Shown in pieces: positions 8,869 to 17,094 of a stretch of 64,000 nt of DNA. The notes under the pieces were generated by a model that made no database searches, was not told where the DNA came from, and was given only the letters and a program-made list of their open reading frames with translations. The DNA comes from Pseudomonas extremorientalis (GTDB taxonomy: Bacteria > Pseudomonadota > Gammaproteobacteria > Pseudomonadales > Pseudomonadaceae): positions 186,001 through 250,000 of the forward strand of contig NZ_MDGK01000011.1 of NCBI RefSeq assembly GCF_001870465.1, written 5' to 3'. Both the position numbers and the translations under genes were made by a program. Each line of letters opens with the position of its first letter. Position 1 is the stretch's first letter.

Positions 8869-9815
8869 GCCGCTATCTGATCGGCCGTATCGGCCAGGCG
8901 CTGCTGGTGCTGTGGGGGGCCTACAGCATCACCTATTTCATTCTGTATCTGCTGCCGGGCGACACCTTGTCGATCATGCTCAGCGCGTCGGGCATGGAGG
9001 CCGACGCGCTGTCGGTGGAGGACCTGGCCAAGGCGCGGGCCTACTACGGCCTGGATAAAGGCCTGTTCGAGCAGTATGTCGACCTGCTGCTGGGGGCGTT
9101 GCGGGGGGATTTCGGACAGTCGCTTTCACTGAATCGCCCAGTGGCCGAGTTGCTTGCCGAACGCCTGCCGCAGACCCTGTCCCTGGCGGGCCTGGCCATT
9201 GTGCTGTCGCTGCTCGGTGGAATCGGCCTGGCTTACCTGACCGCCTATATCCGTTGGCAACCGCTGAAAACAGCCTTGGCGCGCCTGCCGTCGCTGGGGT
9301 TTTCGGTGCCGGTGTTCTGGATGGGGCTGTTGCTGATCCAGGTGTTTGCCTTCGGCCTCGGCTGGTTCCCGGCCACCGGCAGCCGGGGCCTGGAAAGCCT
9401 GGTGTTGCCCGCCGTCACCTTGGCGATTCCGAGTGCAGCGGTGTATGCCCAGGTGCTGCAACGCAGTTTCCAGGGGGTCTGGAAAGAGTCCTACATCACC
9501 ACTGCGTACGCCAAGGGCCTGAGCCGTGGCCAGGTGCAGGCACGCCATGGCTTCAAGAATGCCGCGCTGCCGATCCTCACCCTGATCGGGTTGCAGGTGG
9601 GCAATACGGTGTCGGGCGCGGTGTTGGTGGAGACCATCTTCGCGCGCTCCGGCATTGGCCGCCTCGCACAGGAAGCGGTGCTGCGCCAGGACATTCCGGT
9701 AGTGCTCGCGATCGTTTCGGTGTCGGCGGCGGCTTTTGTCCTTGTAAACCTGCTGGTCGACCTGTTGTACCCGTGGTTCGACCCGCGCATCTCCCACATC
9801 CCAAAGGTGTCCTAG
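8865..9815 (+). CDS. ABC transporter permease (DppB/OppB-like)
   Basis: A 316-residue inner-membrane permease with about six helices. The N-terminus YLIGRIGQALLVLWGAYSI and the EAA-type loop TAYAKGLSRGQVQARHGF are typical of first permeases of peptide/nickel importers. The start ATG overlaps the stop of the lipoprotein gene by four bases, and the gap to the next permease is 3 bases. It would form the channel with the next gene product. Confidence 0.9.
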   Translation: MSRYLIGRIGQALLVLWGAYSITYFILYLLPGDTLSIMLSASGMEADALSVEDLAKARAYYGLDKGLFEQYVDLLLGALRGDFGQSLSLNRPVAELLAERLPQTLSLAGLAIVLSLLGGIGLAYLTAYIRWQPLKTALARLPSLGFSVPVFWMGLLLIQVFAFGLGWFPATGSRGLESLVLPAVTLAIPSAAVYAQVLQRSFQGVWKESYITTAYAKGLSRGQVQARHGFKNAALPILTLIGLQVGNTVSGAVLVETIFARSGIGRLAQEAVLRQDIPVVLAIVSVSAAAFVLVNLLVDLLYPWFDPRISHIPKVS

Positions 9816-9818
9816 ACC

Positions 9819-10718
9819 ATGACTGTCCTTGAGCAGAACCTGGGCCGCAATACCCTCCCGGCCAGCCCTGCACCGTGGCGCCGCCGCAGCCGCCTGCAAC
9901 GCGTGGCGGCGACGGTGTTGCCCCTGTTGCGCCGACCGGGGTTCAGCCTGGCGCTGCTGGTGGTGGTGTTTGCATGGGTGGCGGCTGTGGCGCCGCACGT
10001 GTTGAGCAGCTTCGATCCTTACGCCACCTCGCCCATCGACAAGCTGCGCGCGCCCAACCTGATCCACTGGTTTGGCACCGATGAGCTGGGACGCGACCTC
10101 TATACGCGGGTGGTGCATGGCGCCGGCCTATCGGTCCTGGCGGCGTTCCTTGCGGTGGGCATCGCCCTCTTGGGCGGGCTGGGCCTGGGCATCCTGTCGG
10201 GTTTTGCCGGGGGGCGCATCGACGCGGTGATCATGCGCTTTGTCGATGTACTGCTGGCCCTGCCCGGCCTGCTGCTGGCTCTGGCGATTGTCACGGCCAT
10301 CGGCTTCGGCACGGTGCCGGTGGCGATTGCCGTGGGCATCGGCATTATTCCGGGATTTGCCCGCACCACCCGCGCCGAGGTGCTGCGGGTCAAGACCCTG
10401 CCCTACGTCGAGGCCGCGCGCCTGGGCGGTGCCAGCTGGGGGCGCACCTTGCTGCGGCACATCTTGCCTAACGCATGGGGGCCGGTGGCCGTGCTGGCGA
10501 CCCTGGACTTCGGCGCGGCGATCCTGGCCACCGCAGGCCTGAGCTTTCTCGGTTTCGGCGCCGCGCCACCGGCTGCGGAATGGGGCACCTTGATCGCCAA
10601 CGGTCGACACTTCCTGATCACCGCTCCCTGGGTTTCCCTGCTGCCCGGACTGTTCCTGGTGGCCGTGGTGTTCAGCCTCAACCATATTGCCCGCACCTTC
10701 GAGGAGATCCAGCGATGA
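9819..10718 (+). CDS. ABC transporter permease (DppC/OppC-like)
   Basis: A 299-residue second permease. A cytoplasmic N-terminal tail of ~45 residues precedes the first helix (FSLALLVVVFAWVAAVAPHV). The family signature HWFGTDELGRDLYTR is intact, and the EAA loop reads EAARLGGASWGRTLL. It overlaps the ATPase gene by ATGA. It pairs with the DppB-like permease in the inner membrane. Confidence 0.9.
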   Translation: MTVLEQNLGRNTLPASPAPWRRRSRLQRVAATVLPLLRRPGFSLALLVVVFAWVAAVAPHVLSSFDPYATSPIDKLRAPNLIHWFGTDELGRDLYTRVVHGAGLSVLAAFLAVGIALLGGLGLGILSGFAGGRIDAVIMRFVDVLLALPGLLLALAIVTAIGFGTVPVAIAVGIGIIPGFARTTRAEVLRVKTLPYVEAARLGGASWGRTLLRHILPNAWGPVAVLATLDFGAAILATAGLSFLGFGAAPPAAEWGTLIANGRHFLITAPWVSLLPGLFLVAVVFSLNHIARTFEEIQR

Positions 10719-12328
10719 GCGTTCTAGTAGATGTTCGTCAACTCAGCGTCAGCTATCGGCACGGCCACACGGCGGTCAATCGCCTGTCACTGAACATCGC
10801 CCAGGGCGAAACCGTGGCGATTGTCGGCGAGTCCGGCTCCGGTAAATCGACCCTGGCCAACGCTATCCTCGGTCTATTACCGGACAGTGCGCAGATCACC
10901 GCCGGCCAGCTGTGGGTAGACAGCCACGACCTGACCCACGCCAGTGAACGCCAAAAGCGCGCATTGCGCGGCCGCACCATCGGCCTGGTGCCCCAGGATC
11001 CGACGGTCAGCCTCAACCCGACCCTGCGCGTGGGCCAGCAGATCGCCGAGGCGCTGATCCTGGCCAGGGGCAAACGCTACCCTGGCGTCGATGCGGACAT
11101 TGTCGAACTGCTGCAACAGGTGGGCATCGACACGCCCGTACTGCGTGCGCGCCAGCACCCTCATGAACTCTCCGGCGGCATGCGCCAACGCGTGCTGATC
11201 GCCATTGCCCTGGCGGGCAACCCGCGCTTGATCATCGCCGACGAACCCACCAGTGCCCTCGACGTGACGGTGCAGCGCAAGATCCTCGACCACTTGCAAC
11301 GCCTGGTGAGTGAACGGGGGATTTCGCTGTTGATCATCACCCATGACCTCGGTGTGGCCGCCGACCGCGCCGACCGGATCCTGGTGATGCAACACGGTGA
11401 AGTGGTCGAACAGGGCACGCCAGGCCGGATCCTTGGCGCGCCACAACACGATTACACCCGGGCACTGATAGCCGCCGCTCCGGCGTTTGCCAAACGGCGC
11501 GAGCCCTTGCCGCGCATTGACTCGACCCAGGCCCCGATCCTGAGCCTGAAAAACGTCGGCAAGACATTTGCGCTGCCCAAGGTCAAGGGCGAAGAATCAA
11601 CGTTCGTGGCCCTTGAGGACCTCAACCTGCAGGTGTATCCCGGCCAGACCCTGGCCATCGTCGGTGAGTCCGGCTCGGGCAAGAGCACCGCGCTGCGCAT
11701 CGCACTCGGCCTGGAAAAACCGACGCAGGGCCAGGTCTGGTTCGAGCAACAGGACGTCACCCACCTGAACTGGCGCGACTTCCGCCCACTGCGCCAACGC
11801 CTGCAACTGGTGCAACAGAACCCATTTGCCGCCCTGGACCCACGCTTCACCGTGTTCGACAGCATCGTCGAACCGCTGGTGTCCTTCGGGCGGCTCAAGG
11901 GCGCCGCGCTGGAGCAGGCGGCGCGGGAGTTGATCAACCGCGTGCATTTACCGGTCAGCTACCTGGATCGGCTGCCGCGAGAGCTGTCCGGCGGCCAGTG
12001 CCAACGCGTCGCCATCGCCAGGGCCCTGGCGTTAAAGCCTGACCTGTTGTTGCTCGACGAGCCGGTGAGCGCGCTGGATGTGTCGGTGCAGGCGCGCATC
12101 CTTGAGCTGCTGGAGGAGCTGCAACGGGAGATGGGCATTGCCTATGTGCTGGTGTCCCACGACCTGTCGGTGGTGGCCAACTTTGCCCATGAGGTGCTGG
12201 TGTTGCGCAATGGACGGGTGATTGAACACGGCTCGGTGGAGCGGATATTCAGTCACCCGGGGTGTGAGTACACGCGGGAATTGATTGCTGCCATCCCCGG
12301 CCGGCACGTTACGACTCAGGCAGCGTGA
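10715..12328 (+). CDS. ABC transporter ATP-binding protein, fused double ATPase (DppD-DppF type)
   Basis: A 537-residue protein holding two complete ATPase domains in one chain. Domain 1 (about 1-255) has Walker A GESGSGKST, signature LSGGMRQR and Walker B LIIADEP. Domain 2 (about 270-530) has GESGSGKST, LSGGQCQR and LLLLDEP. Most Dpp/Opp systems encode these as two genes; here one protein powers the importer. ATG 10715 overlaps the permease stop by four bases and begins MSVLVDVRQLSVSY. This closes the receptor-lipoprotein-permease-permease-ATPase operon. Confidence 0.92.
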   Translation: MSVLVDVRQLSVSYRHGHTAVNRLSLNIAQGETVAIVGESGSGKSTLANAILGLLPDSAQITAGQLWVDSHDLTHASERQKRALRGRTIGLVPQDPTVSLNPTLRVGQQIAEALILARGKRYPGVDADIVELLQQVGIDTPVLRARQHPHELSGGMRQRVLIAIALAGNPRLIIADEPTSALDVTVQRKILDHLQRLVSERGISLLIITHDLGVAADRADRILVMQHGEVVEQGTPGRILGAPQHDYTRALIAAAPAFAKRREPLPRIDSTQAPILSLKNVGKTFALPKVKGEESTFVALEDLNLQVYPGQTLAIVGESGSGKSTALRIALGLEKPTQGQVWFEQQDVTHLNWRDFRPLRQRLQLVQQNPFAALDPRFTVFDSIVEPLVSFGRLKGAALEQAARELINRVHLPVSYLDRLPRELSGGQCQRVAIARALALKPDLLLLDEPVSALDVSVQARILELLEELQREMGIAYVLVSHDLSVVANFAHEVLVLRNGRVIEHGSVERIFSHPGCEYTRELIAAIPGRHVTTQAA

Positions 12329-12355
12329 AGAGGACCTGTCCCAGACTGCATCGGG

Positions 12356-15300
12356 TTACTCAATCCAAGTGTGGTCGCTATTAATACTGATATGCTCTGC
12401 CAACGGAGCAAAATGGGCATTTGCCTCGGCCATCCATTTCACGACAGGTTCGACTGACAACACAACTCCTTTTTCAGCTATGTCATTGATCGAAGAAAAA
12501 GCTGATATATATCTTTGATATTTTGGATGCTCTTTGCGCACCACATCATTTAAAAGACCTGGACCAAAAACTCTTGATTCCTCCGTCATGTACTGGGTCA
12601 TGTCGTCGATCTGCGCTTCTGTTATAGCTCCGTGTGGGCGATCTTTAAAGAAACCGGGATTCTCCTGATAACGGGCCCAGCCTTCTTCCTGGATCTTTTT
12701 CAACAAGGGGTTACCTTTCAACGTGCCGAAATTGCTTGAGTTAAAGTCAAGTTTCATCCCCAGCATGGGTTCATTGACAACGTCATTCAATAGCAAGTCA
12801 CCCGGTGCAACCTTATAGACTGACGTACCGAAACCAGTTAGGAGTTCGTCATCTGTATCGAGATAAATGCCTCCAAAATGCTCCATCATCGGATAACGCA
12901 GTATATCGCTGGCGGCCGATAGGTTACGATCACTGCCCTCGCGGGCAAGCAGTGCAAAGGGCTCATGAAACTTTGTTTTCTGAAATTCAATGAAAAATGG
13001 CTCTTGACGCATATCAATGATGGTCGCTGATGGCATCGCCTCTTTTAACACGGCTAACTGTTCGTTGGCATGCATGCCATCCAATAACACGTGTACAGTG
13101 GTTGAAAAGCCAGCCTGCTCTTTTGCGAGCGCTGCATTTTTTTCAATCACCTTAGCTCTTTCCATCAGCTTCTCGGCATCGCCCATCCATATTTGATGAA
13201 TTTGTTTAGGGATCTCGACTTGACCTGCAGCCGCCTCAATACGAGGCAGGGTGGGTAACTCCTCAATGCCAAATTGCTTTAGAGAAGCAAGACGTTGTTC
13301 ATCCGTCACCCCGGCGAACGCTTCGGGTTGCGCATACTTGAACCCTTTGCCCTCCTCCCATTTCAGTAGTCGATGGGTGCTCGCGAGTCTCCAGGTATTA
13401 TGTTGCAGATCAAACTCAACGGATTTCCAATAACCGTCAACTTCGGCCATATAGCTGATGGCGCGCGTGGCAGTGTGTTCATGGATTCCCCTGAATACCG
13501 TTGACGTCTCGAGCTTTCCGGCTGCTTCACCTCGTCCGCCCCCCTCTACCCCAGTTCTTCGCCAGGCACCGGCCTCGTCAGGATTAGCGACAATAGCGCC
13601 ACTGACCAATTTTGCGGGATCCTTGGGGTCTGGGATTCTCAGATGATAGCTGAGCCCATCAGCCATATCAGGTTGTTCTGCAGCAAAGTACTTTCTGCCC
13701 CGAAACATTATCTCTCGCATCCCAGGGTATTGTGCGGGGGGCTCGAGTTTTTCCGCGTTCATGACCACTGGCGTACTTACAAACTGAAGATCTTTTGTTT
13801 GCGCGTCATAGTCCCAGCGGTAATGTTTGCCAACGGAGTAACGTTCCAGGCCTTCTTGCAGCGCAACATTCGCATCCGTCATGCCTTGAGCCACCTCGTG
13901 TATCAACTGCAAGCCTGATATAACGGCCACAGCATTGCCCTGAACGCGATCGCTGGCAGTTTTCCCATAAATTCCGTCATGAATACCAAAAACGATATTC
14001 CCCGTATTGCCGACCAACGGTACATAACCGAACGTGTTACCCCAGAAATCTTTGGCCTCTTTCCACGACTGTTGAGATGAACCAAAAACCTCAGTCTGGT
14101 CAGCCCATCGGGCATTGTTTGCGTTAACAGCCTGGAATCTGGAGGCAACCCCCTTACCGTTATTACCCTTCAGCCGTCCAAACTTAAGCCGGTAATCACT
14201 GCGTCGTGCACGCGTATAGTTAAAGAGCTCTCTCACCGGAATCGCTTGGTCAGCAACCAGACTCTTATAACCTTCATAGGTCGCCCCACCACCCGCAATC
14301 AATGTATCCAGCACATCACTTGCACGCGGCCAATGAACATCTATGCCCCCTTGCTTATCACGTGCATTGAAGCTGCGATTGAGGTCATCTCGATTTTGTT
14401 TAGCCCATTGTGCAAAATCGTCATCGCCCTGGATTTCATGTGCTTTTCCATGCTCCAGATCAATCATCAACCCCTTGTTGGGTCGATGTTCAAAATTGCC
14501 CTCATAGGGCGTGTAAGCAATAAAAGCATACCCAGACAATGGGTAGCCGTAGATATTGGGAACAATGACCTGTCCATTCTCCTGCACTGTTCGACGCACC
14601 GCTTCTTTGGCCTCAGCGCTTAAATTCCCGCCCTGCGCCTTATCGCTCATCAGGCTGTTTAAGATACTCTGCAAGGCATAAGCATCCGCCTTCCCGGCAC
14701 GCTGGGCTCTAGTACCTGATTCGTCGCGCATAGGCTTGGCGACATCGGCCTCCCAACTGGCTTGCAGCACTTTCCCGAGTGACTCAAGGGCCTCTACATG
14801 TTCTTCATCTGCCGGCTCGATGTGCAAAAAACTGAAGTTCACGGGACCACCGCGCTCAACTCTATCGTGCTCAAGGGCACCGGCGGCCAACTCCCAAGCA
14901 AAATAGGTTCTCTTTTCGGCGCTGCTCAGATGCTCCGGTTTTCCCATGCCCGTGTACGTTTTCAGGGTGACCGTTACTTTTTGATGGGGGTCGCAACCTG
15001 CCGCCAACAAAGCACCGCTGAAATAACCTGCCGGTGTCAAGAAAGGTTTGAGGTGTTGATACCTGACATTTCTTTCACCTTCAGAACCAGTCTCGATATT
15101 GTTTATCTGCGTCTTGATTCGATGGGTGTAGTTCTGGGCAAGCCGCCTTCTTTGATCGAGGGAAAGGTCTGCTCGCGGCGCACCTGGAGCGTCAGTTCCA
15201 GCGATAATCTCGGCAGGGTCAAGCAAAGAAGCCACGCCGATAGTCGGAGAGTCGGACCGTGAATCAGTGCTTCGAGTGCCCGATATTCCCTGATTGGCAA

Positions 15301-15382
15301 TCTGTTTGTCGTTCGACGCTTGAGTGAGGGGTTTGAATGGCGGCTGCGATGTAACCAATGCGGCGTTCAAAAATGAATGCAT
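12356..15382 (-). CDS. Large toxin-like protein with C-terminal TcdA/TcdB-type glycosyltransferase domain
   Basis: A 1008-residue protein with no signal peptide and a Ser/Pro/Asp-rich N-terminus. The middle is unrecognised apart from a hydrophobic hairpin near residues 445-490 (YVPLVGNTGNIVFGIHDG), similar in layout to translocation segments of dermonecrotic-type toxins. The C-terminal part from about residue 724 starts IPKQIHQIWMGD and contains ASDILRY followed by GGIYLDTDDE, with the DxD at Asp842/Asp844. That is the layout of clostridial GT44 toxins, PaTox and related glycosyltransferases, which modify host small GTPases with UDP-sugars. Start ATG 15382 has a strong AGGAGAG eight bases or so upstream. 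Base composition is visibly AT-richer than in the flanking transporter genes, suggesting acquisition. The natural target is unknown. Confidence 0.8.
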   Translation of the reverse strand: MHSFLNAALVTSQPPFKPLTQASNDKQIANQGISGTRSTDSRSDSPTIGVASLLDPAEIIAGTDAPGAPRADLSLDQRRRLAQNYTHRIKTQINNIETGSEGERNVRYQHLKPFLTPAGYFSGALLAAGCDPHQKVTVTLKTYTGMGKPEHLSSAEKRTYFAWELAAGALEHDRVERGGPVNFSFLHIEPADEEHVEALESLGKVLQASWEADVAKPMRDESGTRAQRAGKADAYALQSILNSLMSDKAQGGNLSAEAKEAVRRTVQENGQVIVPNIYGYPLSGYAFIAYTPYEGNFEHRPNKGLMIDLEHGKAHEIQGDDDFAQWAKQNRDDLNRSFNARDKQGGIDVHWPRASDVLDTLIAGGGATYEGYKSLVADQAIPVRELFNYTRARRSDYRLKFGRLKGNNGKGVASRFQAVNANNARWADQTEVFGSSQQSWKEAKDFWGNTFGYVPLVGNTGNIVFGIHDGIYGKTASDRVQGNAVAVISGLQLIHEVAQGMTDANVALQEGLERYSVGKHYRWDYDAQTKDLQFVSTPVVMNAEKLEPPAQYPGMREIMFRGRKYFAAEQPDMADGLSYHLRIPDPKDPAKLVSGAIVANPDEAGAWRRTGVEGGGRGEAAGKLETSTVFRGIHEHTATRAISYMAEVDGYWKSVEFDLQHNTWRLASTHRLLKWEEGKGFKYAQPEAFAGVTDEQRLASLKQFGIEELPTLPRIEAAAGQVEIPKQIHQIWMGDAEKLMERAKVIEKNAALAKEQAGFSTTVHVLLDGMHANEQLAVLKEAMPSATIIDMRQEPFFIEFQKTKFHEPFALLAREGSDRNLSAASDILRYPMMEHFGGIYLDTDDELLTGFGTSVYKVAPGDLLLNDVVNEPMLGMKLDFNSSNFGTLKGNPLLKKIQEEGWARYQENPGFFKDRPHGAITEAQIDDMTQYMTEESRVFGPGLLNDVVRKEHPKYQRYISAFSSINDIAEKGVVLSVEPVVKWMAEANAHFAPLAEHISINSDHTWIE

Positions 15383-15689
15383 AGTCTCTCCTGAGCTTCT
15401 TCCTTAAAGGTCCTGGTATTCAACCGATCTGATCGGTTGCCTGCACAGCCCTCGATGTTTCCTGGCAGTGCGACTCCTTTCGTGGAGTTCGATATTTGCT
15501 GGTTCCAAACGCAAATGTAGGAATACATATCAAAGGCGAAAAACAGCAGGGACCGGCTCGACCTTTGCGTGGAATCACATTTTCCGCACCTTTGTACGAG
15601 CTGAGGCAGGCATCAAGGGCACTGAGCGCACCTGAAGGTCGCCTGTCCTTACAGACCACGCAAAAGACCTTTGTCATCACGCCTATTGA

Positions 15690-15724
15690 TAGCCCCCTAA
15701 CGAAACCCCCATGCTAGAGGGCTA
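15690..15724. repeat. Imperfect inverted repeat upstream of mexE
   Basis: TAGCCCCCTA at 15690-15699 pairs with TAGAGGGCTA at 15715-15724 (9 of 10 positions), loop 15 bases. No T-run follows on either side, so it is not an obvious terminator. It may be an operator or a transcript hairpin. Confidence 0.4.
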
Positions 15725-15736
15725 ATCTCGCGCTTA

Positions 15737-15753
15737 TATCATTCCGAATGATA
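15737..15753. promoter_or_regulatory. Perfect palindrome upstream of mexE, candidate LysR-type operator
   Basis: TATCATTCCGAATGATA is a perfect inverted repeat (7-base arms, 3-base centre) that contains a T-N11-A pattern of the kind LysR-type regulators bind. It lies about 85 bases before the mexE start. In P. aeruginosa the LysR protein MexT activates mexEF-oprN, so this is a reasonable operator candidate. No mexT gene is in the window. Confidence 0.45.
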
Positions 15754-15837
15754 GTTACCTTTGCTTCATTCGATTCGTGACATAGCACAGCGCCGCGCAT
15801 GATCCGCCCATCTCAAATACATTGGCGGATGCACCTC

Positions 15838-17079
15838 ATGGAACAGTCACTCAAACATTTGCGCTTCCCCTTGGCCATTTTGGCGGTAGTGGTGATGAGC
15901 GCGTGCGGTAAAACCCCGGAACAAGCGGCCGCCATGCCAGCTGCCAAAGTCAGCGTGGCCAAGGTGCTGGAACAACCGGTCAACGAGTGGGATGAATTCA
16001 CCGGTCGCCTGGAAGCCCCGGAAACCGTGCAGATCCGTCCGCGCGTGTCCGGCCAGATCGACCAGGTGGCCTTCACCGAAGGCGCGCTGGTGAAGAAAGG
16101 CGACCTGCTGTTCCAGATCGACCCGCGTCCGTTCCAGGCCGAAGTGCGTCGCCTTGAAGCCCAGCTTGCCCAAACCAAAGCTGCCGCGACCCGCAGCGAT
16201 AACGAAGCGCAACGTGGCGAACGCCTGCGCCAGAGCAATGCGATCTCCGCCGAACTGGCCGACTCGCGCACCACCGCCGCCCAGGAAGCCCGCGCCGCCG
16301 TCGCCGGGATCCAGGCGCAGCTGGACCTGGCCAAGCTGAACCTGAGCTTCACCCGCGTGACTTCGCCGATCAGCGGCCGCGTCAGCCGTGCCGAAATCAC
16401 CGCCGGCAACCTGGTGACCGCCGACGTCACCGCGCTGACCAGCGTGGTTTCCACCGACAAGGTCTACGCCTACTTCGACGCCGATGAGCGGGTGTTCCTC
16501 AAATACACCGAGCTGGCCCGCCAAGGCCGTCGCGGTGCAACCACTCCGGTTTACCTGGGCCTGTCCAACGAGACCGGTAACCCGCACCTGGGCCAGATGA
16601 ACTTCGTCGACAACCAGGTCAACCCGGCCACCGGCACCATCCGTGGTCGCGCCGTGTTCGACAACAGCAAGGGCGAATACACCCCTGGCCTCTACGCCCG
16701 CCTGAAGCTGGTCGGCAGCGGCACCTACTCTGCCGTGCTGATCAACGATGAAGCCGTGGGCACCGACCTGGGCAAGAAGTTCGTGCTGGTGATGGAAGGC
16801 GACAAGCCGGCCTATCGCGCAGTGGAACTGGGGCCGAAGATCGAAGGTTTGCGCATCGTGCGCAGTGGCCTGAACAAGGACGACACCATTATCGTCAAGG
16901 GCCTGCAGCGTGTGCGCCCAGGGTCGCCGGTCGCCCCGGAAACCATTCCGATGGCCAGCAAGGAAACCCTCGCCGCCTTGGCCCAACAACGACAAGCACT
17001 TGAAGCCAGCAACCTGGAGCAAGTGGCGCCGGAAAAAACCGCGCCCAAGCTCGCAGCCGTTGCAGCTCCACGCGGTTAA
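15838..17079 (+). CDS. mexE: RND efflux periplasmic adaptor MexE
   Basis: A 413-residue membrane-fusion lipoprotein. The N-terminus MEQSLKHLRFPLAILAVV ends in the lipobox MSAC. The sequence tracks P. aeruginosa MexE closely from EWDEFTGRLEAPE through VSTDKVYAYFDADERVF and NEAVGTDLGKKF-type segments (here NDEAVGTDLGKKF). It has the barrel-sandwich/lipoyl and hairpin regions expected of an adaptor linking MexF to OprN. An in-frame ATG 9 bases upstream (15829) is the alternative start. MexEF-OprN exports chloramphenicol, fluoroquinolones, trimethoprim and quorum-sensing precursors in P. aeruginosa; export range here is inferred. Confidence 0.88.
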   Translation: MEQSLKHLRFPLAILAVVVMSACGKTPEQAAAMPAAKVSVAKVLEQPVNEWDEFTGRLEAPETVQIRPRVSGQIDQVAFTEGALVKKGDLLFQIDPRPFQAEVRRLEAQLAQTKAAATRSDNEAQRGERLRQSNAISAELADSRTTAAQEARAAVAGIQAQLDLAKLNLSFTRVTSPISGRVSRAEITAGNLVTADVTALTSVVSTDKVYAYFDADERVFLKYTELARQGRRGATTPVYLGLSNETGNPHLGQMNFVDNQVNPATGTIRGRAVFDNSKGEYTPGLYARLKLVGSGTYSAVLINDEAVGTDLGKKFVLVMEGDKPAYRAVELGPKIEGLRIVRSGLNKDDTIIVKGLQRVRPGSPVAPETIPMASKETLAALAQQRQALEASNLEQVAPEKTAPKLAAVAAPRG

Positions 17080-17094
17080 GGGAAACGACTCAAG

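Larger units (their letters stand above)
15383..15837. other. 455-base gap between toxin-like gene and mexE
   Basis: No convincing gene. Short open frames exist on both strands (for example 15420-15680 minus and 15496-15717 plus), but they overlap each other, lack family features and have no good ribosome site. The gap must hold the promoters of the divergent toxin-like gene and of mexE. Two inverted repeats near its right end are listed separately. Confidence 0.6.

Noticed and set aside
15420..15717. Two overlapping short open frames (one per strand) in the gap before mexE
   Set aside because: They oppose each other, have atypical composition and no recognisable domain; more likely non-coding.
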